Of a stretch of 37,744 nt of DNA, positions 1-8,271 are shown one piece after another. Numbering within the stretch: position 1 is the stretch's first letter; each line of letters opens with the position of its first letter. Origin of the DNA: CAYYGL01 sp964471235. GTDB taxonomy: Bacteria; Calditrichota; Calditrichia; RBG-13-44-9; J075. Location of the stretch: assembly GCA_964471235.1 (NCBI GenBank), contig CAYYGL010000020.1:1-37744 (forward strand), given 5' to 3'. The notes under the pieces are model-generated. The model was given only the letters and a program-made list of their open reading frames with translations. It was not told the origin of the DNA and searched no databases. A program made the translations under genes and the position numbers.

Positions 1-271
1 ATCCCCTAATCTTTTTTGATTTGTGCAATTGGTCATGCGCCCCATTTCATCTCATCCGGGTATTTCCATAAGCTGTAAGAAAGTTCTAAATTTACCGGGA
101 GAGCGACCTCTCTCATTACTCCCCTGCTAAATTGCATGAAATTTAATTTACAAAGAGGACAGGAAAATTAAAAGAAATGAAACACCTGAACAGCTACAAC
201 GAACAATTTTGTCATTCGCTTCATGACTGTATCAAAGGGGTTTTCTCAAAAAAACCAAACGGGAGTAATTT
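1..271. other. Intergenic stretch at window edge
   Basis: No open reading frame with recognisable protein features is present on either strand. The stretch lies downstream of the minus-strand parA-like gene. I see no convincing terminator hairpin or RNA gene in it. Confidence 0.5.
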
Positions 272-1102
272 CTAAACCGCGAAGTGGACTTCTACCTGGT
301 TCTCAGGAGGGGGGAGGAACGCCGGTTCGGGGGTCTTTCGGATAATCTCCTCTGCCAATGCTAAATAAGCTTTGCTGGCAGGAGCGGTGATATCCACCAG
401 CGCCAGTGGTTTATGTTGAAATGCAGCATATCCGACAGCAGCATTCTTGGGAATAATCGTTTTGAATACCAGGTCGTCAAAAATTTCCCAGGCTAAAGTA
501 GCGCTTTTGAGAGATGCCCGGGTGCCCTTTTCATAAAAATTTAGCAGGATGCCCTCCATTTCCAGGGTGGGATTTGCACTTTTTTTTATTCGCTCCACAA
601 TTTCCATTAACCGATCTAACGCTTTCAGGGCGAAATATCCACACTGGAGGGGAACCAAGACAGAGTCGGCAGCTAATAAGGCACCGATTGTCAAATCATT
701 CAGCATCGGCGGCGTGTCAATTAACACATAGTCATAATTCATCTTACCCACACTAACCAATCCGTTCAATTGTCGTTTCAAACGGATACGGTTTTTTGCC
801 ATTTCCGCAAGTCGGGTATCCTGTTCTGTCGTATAAACATTGGATGGAATCAAATCTATGCTTAAAAAATTTAGGGGATGGATGGTGTCCCATAATCGTA
901 CAGCACCGGAAAAGAGTTCAAAAATTCCGGCGCGAATGTTCTCCCGTTGTAAACCGACACCGCTACTTACCGCTCCGGAAGGATCCAGATCGATGATCAG
1001 GACGTTCTTCTCGGCAATTGCCAGGCTGGCTGCCAGATTAATAGTGGTAGTCGTTTTTCCCACTCCCCCCTTGGGATTCGAAATTGCAATAATTCTGCTC
1101 AT
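272..1102 (-). CDS. ParA/Soj-family ATPase (orphan)
   Basis: This is a P-loop ATPase of the ParA/MinD family, 276 aa, acting in the cytoplasm in partitioning or positioning of DNA or protein cargo. The deviant Walker A motif KGGVGKTT is at residues 11-18 with the signature lysine K11. The Walker A' segment IIDLDPSG is near residues 36-43 and the Walker B motif VLIDTPP near 126-132 (D129). The start at 1102 is chosen because the Walker A then sits at the usual distance from the N terminus and AGGGA lies a few bases upstream. A TTG at 1156 would add 18 residues with no family character. No parB, parS cluster or replication gene is visible, so a chromosome-partition role is not shown. Cargo positioning, as in the orphan ParA proteins, is an alternative. 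Family assignment is secure; the cargo is unknown. Confidence 0.92.
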   Translation of the reverse strand: MSRIIAISNPKGGVGKTTTTINLAASLAIAEKNVLIIDLDPSGAVSSGVGLQRENIRAGIFELFSGAVRLWDTIHPLNFLSIDLIPSNVYTTEQDTRLAEMAKNRIRLKRQLNGLVSVGKMNYDYVLIDTPPMLNDLTIGALLAADSVLVPLQCGYFALKALDRLMEIVERIKKSANPTLEMEGILLNFYEKGTRASLKSATLAWEIFDDLVFKTIIPKNAAVGYAAFQHKPLALVDITAPASKAYLALAEEIIRKTPEPAFLPPPENQVEVHFAV

Positions 1103-1191
1103 GACTGTTCCCTGTGGTTTTCTATCTTCTTCCCTGGAAGTAATTAATCCACTCAACTACTTTCTATTCTTTAACAGTCGCCCTCTTCTCC

Positions 1192-1218
1192 AAAATGATT
1201 AGGGAAGGCAATCATTTT
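1192..1218. repeat. Perfect 9-bp inverted repeat upstream of parA-like gene
   Basis: AAAATGATT (1192-1200) and AATCATTTT (1210-1218) are exact reverse complements separated by 9 bases. The repeat lies about 90 bp upstream of the parA-like start, where an operator or a leader hairpin would be expected. An AT-rich arm of this length can arise by chance in a window of this size, so function is not established. Confidence 0.4.
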
Positions 1219-1592
1219 CAGTTCCTTCAAAACATGGATGCTCAATTTAATAATGCAATCAAAATGCCAGTGTTTTTGCGTTGATGATTACCACTGTTCG
1301 CCCAACTTTTTTCAATGGCTCCAAAAATTGTATAACAACTGCACAGAAATTCCCCTCTTAAAAATAAATTGAAGAGCTCCGGTTCAGAACTCTTTATAAA
1401 TACGGAAGATTGCGCAACAGAGCCGTTATGTTAATAAAATGCACCTCAGATGCTTCAGAAGCTAAAATACGATGGCAACTGCTAATTCATCCGTTGAGTG
1501 AAAAGGATAGTTTTGTGAGGTTTATTTTAGGAAATCGGGAGAACAATTGGGCAGGATGTCTGGTTTATAAGAAAGCAGGCAAAATTGGACAA

Positions 1593-1710
1593 GATTGTTT
1601 GGTTTCGGGTGCACATTGTCAGGAGGAAGCAATCTCAGCGCACTACCCCAATCCCTACTCAAAGCACCCTACCTATCCCCTGCATCTTTCTGTCATGGTG
1701 CAGGGGTTTT
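1593..1710 (+). ncRNA. Candidate small structured RNA, possibly SRP (4.5S-like) RNA
   Basis: The segment folds as an irregular rod: GATTG (1593-1597) can pair with CAATC (1649-1653), GTGC (1609-1612) with GCAC (1640-1643), and ATTG (1615-1618) with CAAT (1630-1633). The apical loop reads GTCAGGAGGAAGCA, which matches the conserved SRP RNA tip GTCAGG-TCCGGA-AGGAAGCA except that the palindromic hexamer TCCGGA is absent. A terminator follows at 1677-1710. SRP RNA binds Ffh and targets membrane proteins. The missing tip stem is a serious mark against a normal SRP RNA, the 5' end is uncertain and I see no clear promoter. It could be a divergent ffs, a relic, or chance similarity. Confidence 0.33.
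1677..1710 (+). terminator. Rho-independent terminator in gap
   Basis: CCCCTGCA (1677-1684) pairs perfectly with TGCAGGGG (1699-1706) around a 14-base loop and is followed by TTTT and a T-rich stretch. No plus-strand protein gene precedes it, so it implies a short non-coding transcript ending here. Confidence 0.6.
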
Positions 1711-1980
1711 CATTTTCCGTGAGATGGGAAACAGCATGGTATCTGTTAGATTTACAGATCCTTTATGCCAATTCCGAGAATCATCGGGAAACGAACAATG
1801 TGTTTCCGGGTCTCTTTACCCCAGGCGACTCTTAACTGCGGTTCAACCTGTAAAATTGGATTCCGTCTATGCTGTTCAAAAAAATTTTATGTTGATGACC
1901 AGGTATTCAAATAGCCAGTCAATTCCGGGTATTCCATTCCTTGGGGCATGGAAGAAGGTTGAAGACCCGGTCTTTGAAAT

Positions 1981-3084
1981 TCACTTTTTCACCCGTGGTG
2001 ATTTCGTTTCATCAAACAGGGATAACTGGGGATGTGCCGGCTTCCGAAAAGCCGCAGTGGATAAGGGAGGCGGTTCCATGCTTAAACCATACTTACGGCA
2101 GGTGGTTTGAAACATCTGGCGAATTTGGTCTGCATAAACGCCTTTTCCTGCCATTCGGAGGTGAAATTCGTTTTCATTTAATTTCCCCTGGCGGATATCT
2201 GTCAAACGGGAGAGGATTTTGTTTTTTCGATCCGGCAGATGCGTTTCCAGCCAGTTCCGAAAAAGTTCTTTAAGTCCGTAAGGAAGGCGCAACATGATAA
2301 ATCCGGCAAATTGAGCACCGGCATCCCGGGCAGCCCGCAGAATTGCCGGGATTTCATGATCGGTTAATCCCGGGATAACCGGGGCTACCAGCACACCGAC
2401 GGGAATACCGGCAGCCGATAGTTTTTCAATGGCTTCCAGCCGCTTGCGAGGACGGGTAGTACGTGGTTCCAATTTCTCAATGAGACGGTAGTCCAGGGAG
2501 GTAATCGAAATAGCCACGGAAGCGGCTTGATACTCTGCGAGTTCTTGTAAAATATCCACATCCCTCATAATCAGGGAGTTTTTGGTAATGATGCCCACCG
2601 GATTGCGAAACTCCCGGAATACCTTCAGGCAACGCCGGGTGAGTCGGAGCCGTTTCTCCACGGGTTGATAGGGGTCGGTAACGCCGCTGAATCCCACCGG
2701 GCGGGGTTGCCACTTCGGGGAAGCAAAGGTTTTTCTCAGCAATTGGGGAGCGCTTTCTTTTACGAAAATTTGGGTCTCAAAATCCAACCCCAGGGAAAGT
2801 CCTAAATATTCGTGCGTTGGGCGGGCATAACAGTAAATACAGCCGTGCTCACACCCCCGGTAAGGATTTACAAAGGCGTCAAACCGGACATCCGGGCTGT
2901 CATTTACGGAAATGATGCCCCGGGAATGATCTTTATAAAACCGGGTAGGATGGCGTTTACTATCTTCCCCCTCTGTCATATCCTCAAAGAGTAATTCCAG
3001 CGGTTGGAACCGATTGGGCGGATTTTCCCCCGTACCTCTTCCCTTGATGTTACCCGACTTTTGATTTGGTCTGTCTTTGGACAT
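1981..3084 (-). CDS. PA0069-family radical SAM protein
   Basis: A 367-aa radical SAM protein of the PA0069/Rv2578c family, distantly related to spore photoproduct lyase. The [4Fe-4S]-binding CxxxCxxC motif is at C78, C82 and C85 in the family context GCEHGCIYCYARP. The segments GFSGVTDPYQPVE and ITKNSLIMRD are also typical. The reaction is unknown for the family; by analogy it reductively cleaves SAM to a 5'-deoxyadenosyl radical in the cytoplasm. The length is normal for the family and the frame is intact. The start is the first ATG; no strong ribosome-binding site precedes it. It lies 56 bp downstream of a same-strand DUF2252 gene and may be co-transcribed with it. Confidence 0.9.
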   Translation of the reverse strand: MSKDRPNQKSGNIKGRGTGENPPNRFQPLELLFEDMTEGEDSKRHPTRFYKDHSRGIISVNDSPDVRFDAFVNPYRGCEHGCIYCYARPTHEYLGLSLGLDFETQIFVKESAPQLLRKTFASPKWQPRPVGFSGVTDPYQPVEKRLRLTRRCLKVFREFRNPVGIITKNSLIMRDVDILQELAEYQAASVAISITSLDYRLIEKLEPRTTRPRKRLEAIEKLSAAGIPVGVLVAPVIPGLTDHEIPAILRAARDAGAQFAGFIMLRLPYGLKELFRNWLETHLPDRKNKILSRLTDIRQGKLNENEFHLRMAGKGVYADQIRQMFQTTCRKYGLSMEPPPLSTAAFRKPAHPQLSLFDETKSPRVKK

Positions 3085-3140
3085 TCAACTATCTCGATTC
3101 TGTCTCACCTGGAATGAACATTGATCATGAACCGCCCGGG

Positions 3141-4409
3141 TTACTTTGGTTCCGGATCGGTACCGCGCCGGTCAATAGTGGCACAAAATTTCTCCCAGGC
3201 GGCTACCGTGTCATTGGCAAATTCCACACAAGCCTCAAGAATCTCCGATTCGTAACTGCTCAAAAGGTGCAATTGTTCCCGGCGGATTTGCAAATCCAAC
3301 GGAGCGGCTATATGTTTGATGTGTCCTTTGCCTAACTGCACCCCGACATCCATTGCAACTTCCGCCAGCTCTTCCGGGGAGTGAAAACTCTTATGGATTT
3401 TCACTTCTTTATAATTATCTACCCAGGAATGCACCCAGAACATCAATCCTTTAAAGCGAAAATACCCAAGATGATGAAACGGCTGGTATGCGATCCGGGA
3501 TTGCCCTAACAGAATCCGAAAAGGATCACTCTTGCTGCCGCTATTCACACAATCGATGCCGCTGAGGTCGCGCACCTGTTTACATTCCAATACCACATCA
3601 TCCAGCGGATCGGAACTTTGTCCCTCCACACGCAAAAGATATTTTTGATCCAGGGCGCTGCCAATACCCATTTTCAAATATCCCATCTCCTTTACCTGGA
3701 AATATCCCTCTGGTAATTCCGGGGTTTCAGCCTTCTGGGTGGTTACATAAGATTGGAACGCCGCCCGGAGAGAATCTTTTTCCCCCTGGTGCATCGACAC
3801 CATCAACCCGTCAATCCATTGAAAATACTTCTCCCGGTTAACCGTAAATTTACTACGGATGCGTTTTGCCACCCGGGGTTCCGGTGCACTAAAACCGGGG
3901 TCGTTCAGAGCATTGCGATATCCCTGCAAAAAAGTTTTCATCATTTCTTCGGATTTGTCCTGCCAATTATTAACCCGGCAGGCAAGATGGAGGGACACCC
4001 CAAAGCGCATGATGTCAATAATTCCCGGACCGGTGGAAGAATCATCATAATCGGTTAATCCCCGTCCCAAATCGGTTACGGCATATTGCTCTAAGTGGGC
4101 GTCGCCGTGCAAATTTAACGATGGGCTTCCGGAAATCATATCCTCGAAACGCTGGCATACCGCCTGACTGAACGGGATATTGATAAACCGGAAGTAACCA
4201 TGAGGACCGGCTTCGATTCGTTTCAATAGCCCGGGATTTTGAGAAAAATCCCGGCTTGCCGGGTCAACAAACAACGGGTTTTCTTTTTTTTCAACCGGGG
4301 AATCATCCCCTAACCCGGCAACAGAAGTCAGGGAGATAAAAACGAAAATGATAACTTCGGAGAACAAGATTTTTGCAGGAGTGTTTCGGAAGGATGGGAT
4401 GAGGTGCAT
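3141..4409 (-). CDS. DUF2252 family protein with N-terminal signal sequence
   Basis: A 422-aa protein with the DUF2252 core, a family with remote similarity to the protein kinase/aminoglycoside phosphotransferase fold. Key stretches are HGDAH at residues 101-105, a YDDS segment near 121-124 and GIIDIMRFGVSL near 129-140; these correspond to the conserved H-G-D-x-H and acidic motifs of the family. Residues 13-31 form a hydrophobic segment consistent with a signal peptide or membrane anchor, so the protein is probably exported. The start has GGAG about seven bases upstream. No enzymatic activity is established for the family. Export would be odd for an ATP-dependent kinase-like enzyme and suggests another activity or a lost one. 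Confidence 0.8.
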   Translation of the reverse strand: MHLIPSFRNTPAKILFSEVIIFVFISLTSVAGLGDDSPVEKKENPLFVDPASRDFSQNPGLLKRIEAGPHGYFRFINIPFSQAVCQRFEDMISGSPSLNLHGDAHLEQYAVTDLGRGLTDYDDSSTGPGIIDIMRFGVSLHLACRVNNWQDKSEEMMKTFLQGYRNALNDPGFSAPEPRVAKRIRSKFTVNREKYFQWIDGLMVSMHQGEKDSLRAAFQSYVTTQKAETPELPEGYFQVKEMGYLKMGIGSALDQKYLLRVEGQSSDPLDDVVLECKQVRDLSGIDCVNSGSKSDPFRILLGQSRIAYQPFHHLGYFRFKGLMFWVHSWVDNYKEVKIHKSFHSPEELAEVAMDVGVQLGKGHIKHIAAPLDLQIRREQLHLLSSYESEILEACVEFANDTVAAWEKFCATIDRRGTDPEPK

Positions 4410-4538
4410 TCAACTGCTCCGTTCATTTGGGTTAAGGGTGCTTTTGAACAACAAGTTTGGCAATTTATGAAAAAAAACGGGGACAGCGTAGGAAAATATT
4501 TTGCAGATGGTGGGATTCCGATTTACGGTAGAGATTCG

Positions 4539-5729
4539 TTATGAAGTAATTTCAATGCCCAACAGGGTGGCGTCATCTTTCAGGGGGGATGGCGTTGCCC
4601 ATTCTTCTACCCGGGTCAACAAGGCGTTCACACTCTCTTCCAGGGTATTGGAGCGATTCTCTTCCAGAATTTGCATCATTCGTTCCTGACCAAATAATTT
4701 GTTGTCCTGGCTTTCCGCTTCCGGGATGCCATCCGAATAGAGATAAATGCGATCGTATTTTTCAAGGTGGAGGGTGTATTCTTCATAGTGGTTATTTTCC
4801 AAAAAACCGACCGGCAGACTGGGGGTTTTTAAAATCTCAGCACGTTGTTGCCGGGGCTGGTAAATAATTCCGGGATGTCCGGCAGAGGAATAACGAAACT
4901 GCCTGGTTTTTTTGTTTAAAATGCCATATAGCAGGGTGAAATACTGACCGTTTTCCATATCCAGCGGAAACCGATTGTTGAGGTGGTTTAAAACCTCCGC
5001 CGGAGAAGTAATCTGATACCCCGGGGCATTATCACAATAGGTTTTCAACAAAGAGGCTTGATCGAGAATGGGTGACATCATATTACTAACGGACACAGCT
5101 AACAGGGCAGCCGGCACTCCATGCCCGCTGACGTCCAGAATATACAATCCGATTTCATTTTCATCCAACTTGAAAACATTGAAGATATCGCCGGCTAACT
5201 CATCGCAGGGTTTAAACCGCCAGCTAACCGTTATTCCTTCCACATTTGGTGAAGCTGCCGGGAGTAAGGATGCCTGAATTTTAGCCGCTGCTTCCAGATC
5301 CCATTTCATCCGTTGGTTAATCTCATGCAGTTCGGCATTTCGGCGGGAAAGACTGGATTCCAGGCGAATAATCCGCAGCCCGTTGTTTACCCGGGCGCGC
5401 AGTTCATCCTGATGAAAGGGTTTGGAAACAAATTCATCCGCCCCCATCTCCAGACCGGCTATCAAATCGTCCTTCTTGGATTTTGCCGTTAACATAATAA
5501 CATAAACATATTCCGGCAAATTCATGGCACGGATTCGTTTCACCAGTTCCAGACCGTCCATCTCCGGCATCATCCAATCGGTAATGACCAGGGAGAAATG
5601 ATCGTCCTGAAAAGCCCGGAGCGCCTCTGCACCGTTGGTGGTGACTACCACTTCATAGCCCCACTTCTCCAAAATTCGTTGCAACTTCTTACGAGAAACC
5701 GCCTCATCCTCGGCAATCAGGATTTTCAT
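4539..5729 (-). CDS. Response regulator with PP2C/SpoIIE-type serine phosphatase output
   Basis: A 396-aa cytoplasmic signalling protein of the RsbU type. The receiver domain (about 1-120) has acidic residues at 7-9, phospho-acceptor D51 in ITDWMMP, a TAK motif near 81-83 and K103. A helical linker (about 121-160) follows, then a PP2C-like phosphatase domain with metal-binding candidates D180 (AGD) and D198 in LDVSGHG, plus YLYSDGIPEA and KDDATLL near the C terminus. Such proteins dephosphorylate an anti-anti-sigma factor (STAS protein) in partner-switching pathways, under control of a histidine kinase. Neither STAS, anti-sigma kinase nor cognate histidine kinase is adjacent, so the partners are elsewhere. 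GGAGA upstream of the ATG supports the start. Confidence 0.95.
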   Translation of the reverse strand: MKILIAEDEAVSRKKLQRILEKWGYEVVVTTNGAEALRAFQDDHFSLVITDWMMPEMDGLELVKRIRAMNLPEYVYVIMLTAKSKKDDLIAGLEMGADEFVSKPFHQDELRARVNNGLRIIRLESSLSRRNAELHEINQRMKWDLEAAAKIQASLLPAASPNVEGITVSWRFKPCDELAGDIFNVFKLDENEIGLYILDVSGHGVPAALLAVSVSNMMSPILDQASLLKTYCDNAPGYQITSPAEVLNHLNNRFPLDMENGQYFTLLYGILNKKTRQFRYSSAGHPGIIYQPRQQRAEILKTPSLPVGFLENNHYEEYTLHLEKYDRIYLYSDGIPEAESQDNKLFGQERMMQILEENRSNTLEESVNALLTRVEEWATPSPLKDDATLLGIEITS

Positions 5730-6426
5730 GGAAATTCTCCGGTTTCATACTTCCCCTTAATATTCATCATCGCCAGGAAGTTTTATTTATTTAATCCCGC
5801 CTCCTTAAAAAATGATGCCGGTCAACTCTGCATGTTTTTCTCTCGTAACTATTCAGTTGTCTTGCCATAGAGAGTACAGAGGTCATTGAGAATATGAAAA
5901 AATTGTAACTATTCAGGTAGTAGCTATTTAGGACGCAGATAAGCAAGAGTTCCTGTAGAAGTCTGTTTTTGTCTTCAAAACTTTTTCTTTACCGCAATGC
6001 TCGCAACGGATATGGGACGGCAGCCGCAACGGGAAAGAGATAAACATCTGTTCGTTGCGAACGTTGCGTTCGTTGCGGTATAACAACCTGAGTAGTTACC
6101 AAAAAGTATATCAAAAACGGGATAACAAAAAATTTTGCAGAAGTTATTGCGTTATTTCCGCTTTTCCCTTGAATTCCTTTTCTGAAAACTCCGGCTGAGT
6201 AGTGACGTTCTCTCCCAGGAATTGGAATGCACTCCCCGGAACAACGGGGGCGGCCATTTCCAGGATGCTTTTGGCTATCTTCAGGTTGTAAAAAATATGG
6301 GAGCCTGGAATGGAACGCCCTGAAATGGGTACGAGGTTCGATGTTGGAAGGAGGTTTCTAAACAAGGGAAGCCCTGGAAAAGAGCTCCCCCCGTTACAAA
6401 CCGGATTGGTCCCGGAGATTATGAAT
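5730..6426. other. Intergenic region with repeats, no convincing gene
   Basis: About 700 bases between the phosphatase-type regulator (minus, starts at 5729) and the 3' end of pckA (minus). It holds the repeat cluster described at 5845-6099. A 73-codon minus-strand frame at 6144-6365 begins with TTG and has no recognisable domain, so I do not call it a gene. No clear intrinsic terminator for pckA is visible. Confidence 0.5.
5845..6099. repeat. MITE-like cluster of inverted and direct repeats
   Basis: GTAACTATTCAG occurs at 5845-5856 and again at 5905-5916. The second copy, extended by one G, matches the reverse complement of 6087-6099 (CCTGAGTAGTTAC) at 12 of 13 positions. The resulting 195-bp inverted-repeat unit contains a second inverted pair, ACCGCAA (5991-5997) and TTGCGGT (6073-6079), and several CGTTGCG/CGCAACG copies. 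It encodes no protein. The layout suggests a non-autonomous mobile element or a palindromic intergenic repeat; I see no clear target-site duplication. Confidence 0.5.
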
Positions 6427-8010
6427 TTATACTACCGGTCCAACCTTTTTAATGGCTTCCGGTACGTTTTTAAATTTCTCAAAATTTTTGTTAAAAAGGG
6501 CTGCCAGTTCGGATGCCTTCTGGTCATAAGCGGCTTTATCTGCCCAGGTGTTGCGGGGATCCAGCACTTCGTCCGGAACATTCGGGCAGGAAGTGGGTAC
6601 CAGCACTTTGAACACCGGATGCGGCTTAAACTCCGCTTCCCGCAGTTGGCCGGTTATCGCGGCTTTAATCATTGCCCGGGTGAGACGAATATCCATTCGT
6701 TTTCCCACTCCGTACGGCCCACCGGACCAGCCGGTATTTACCAGCCAGACATCCGAACCGTGCTTCCGCAGTTTATCACCTAACATCTCGGCATATTTGG
6801 TGGCGGGTAACAACATGAACGGCTCACCAAAACATTCACTGAAGGTGGCTTGCGGCTCGGTAATGCCCGCTTCGGTGCCGGCAAGCTTGGAGGTAAAACC
6901 GGAAAGGAAGTGATACATCGCCATTTCCGGGGTCAATTTGGAAATGGGCGGTAAAACGCCAAACGCATCGGCTGCCAAAAACATGATATTTTTCGGATGA
7001 TCCCCCATCCCGGGAATCAACACATTATCGATGTACTCCAGCGGGTAGGTTGCCCGGGTATTTTCGGTGATTTCCGCAGAGTCGTAATCAATGGTGCGTT
7101 CATGGGGATCGTACACCACGTTTTCGGCAATGGAACCGAATTTAATCGCATTGTAGATTTGGGGTTCTTTTTCCGGGGAGAGGCGGATGGTTTTGGCATA
7201 ACAGCCGCCTTCAAAATTAAATACGCCATCGTCGCCCCAGCCATGTTCATCATCCCCAATCAGGCGGCGTTCCGGGTCGGCAGAGAGGCTGGTTTTTCCG
7301 GTGCCGGAGAGACCAAAGAAAAGCGCCGTATCCCCCGATTTCCCCACATTGGCAGCACAATGCATGGGGAAAACACCCTTCATGGGCAGCAAAAAGTTCA
7401 TTAGCGAAAAAATGGATTTTTTAATCTCACCGCCGTATTGGGTGCCGCCAATCAACACCAGCTTGCGGGCAATGTGGATAACCACAAACACCTCGGAGTT
7501 AGTGCCGTCTAACCGGGGTTCCGCAAGGACATGGGGCGCGTGCAGAATTGTAAAATCGGGGATATGGTTTGCCACCTCAAAATCGCTTGACGGGCGTACA
7601 AACAAGGTTCGGGCAAACAAGGCTGCCCAGGCAAGCTCACTGACCACCCGAACCTTTTTACGGTATTTGGGATGCTGCCCGACAAACAAATCCATGGCAA
7701 ACAAATCCCGGGTTTGAAAATAAGACTGCACTTTGTTAAACAAATGGTTAAACTGTGATTCCGAAATGGGCATGTTCACCGGTCCCCAACCGATTAAGTC
7801 TTTGGTGGTTTCTTCTTCGACAATAAAACGGTCGTTGGGAGAACGCCCGGTACGGCTGCCGGTTGTCACCAGAAGCGCCCCGTTGGCAGCCAGTTTCCCT
7901 TCCCCCCGCTGAATGGCAAGTTCCACTAACTCCGGTGTGGATAAATTCCAGGAAATAGATTTCCAGTTCTTTAACCCAAGTTCGTGAAGCTGCTGATTTT
8001 TGTTTTCCAT
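6427..8010 (-). CDS. pckA: Phosphoenolpyruvate carboxykinase (ATP)
   Basis: A 527-aa cytoplasmic enzyme that interconverts oxaloacetate plus ATP with phosphoenolpyruvate, CO2 and ADP (EC 4.1.1.49), in gluconeogenesis or, in some anaerobes, anaplerotic CO2 fixation. The ATP-binding P-loop reads GLSGTGKTSL, followed by IGDDEHGW and the metal-binding region NFEGGCYAK, all typical of the ATP-type family. The N-terminal TGSRTGRSPNDRF stretch is also characteristic. The start at 8010 is preferred over an upstream in-frame codon at 8046 because AGGAGGA lies about six bases before it. The length matches the family. It is transcribed alone and divergently from the EamA transporter gene. Confidence 0.98.
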   Translation of the reverse strand: MENKNQQLHELGLKNWKSISWNLSTPELVELAIQRGEGKLAANGALLVTTGSRTGRSPNDRFIVEEETTKDLIGWGPVNMPISESQFNHLFNKVQSYFQTRDLFAMDLFVGQHPKYRKKVRVVSELAWAALFARTLFVRPSSDFEVANHIPDFTILHAPHVLAEPRLDGTNSEVFVVIHIARKLVLIGGTQYGGEIKKSIFSLMNFLLPMKGVFPMHCAANVGKSGDTALFFGLSGTGKTSLSADPERRLIGDDEHGWGDDGVFNFEGGCYAKTIRLSPEKEPQIYNAIKFGSIAENVVYDPHERTIDYDSAEITENTRATYPLEYIDNVLIPGMGDHPKNIMFLAADAFGVLPPISKLTPEMAMYHFLSGFTSKLAGTEAGITEPQATFSECFGEPFMLLPATKYAEMLGDKLRKHGSDVWLVNTGWSGGPYGVGKRMDIRLTRAMIKAAITGQLREAEFKPHPVFKVLVPTSCPNVPDEVLDPRNTWADKAAYDQKASELAALFNKNFEKFKNVPEAIKKVGPVV

Positions 8011-8271
8011 GTGGTTCCTCCTGATTTGGAATCCGTTATTGATCACTTTGTAAACTGTCGTCAGTTAAATTGAAATCAAAATAATAAATATCTGATTTGT
8101 TTAAAATGTTTTTAAATTTTCCTTTGGTCTCAGCAGGATGGTTGAGTGAGCATATCCGCACGAAAACGGAAAATAAAAATTGCCTGATGTTTTTCCACTC
8201 CATCCCTTATATTCCCCCCTTTTACCGGTTTCTTGCGAATGTCAGGATAGAACCACAAAACACACTCTGGT

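Larger units (their letters stand above)
1103..1980. other. Long intergenic region with RNA-like signals
   Basis: About 880 bases between two genes, with no recognisable protein. Frames open on the plus strand at 1410-1835 and 1595-2110, but their translations show no family features and they cross a hairpin terminator or a real gene on the other strand. The region holds a perfect 9-bp inverted repeat (1192-1218) and a possible structured RNA ending in a terminator (1593-1710). I see nothing definite in 1219-1590 or 1711-1980. Confidence 0.55.

Noticed and set aside
1410..1835. 141-codon open frame on the plus strand
   Set aside because: No family features or convincing start site, and it crosses the hairpin terminator at 1677-1710. 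Two competing frames overlap the same stretch, as expected of non-coding DNA.
6144..6365. 73-codon minus-strand frame starting with TTG
   Set aside because: No recognisable domain, no ribosome-binding site, low-complexity composition, and it sits next to a repeat cluster.
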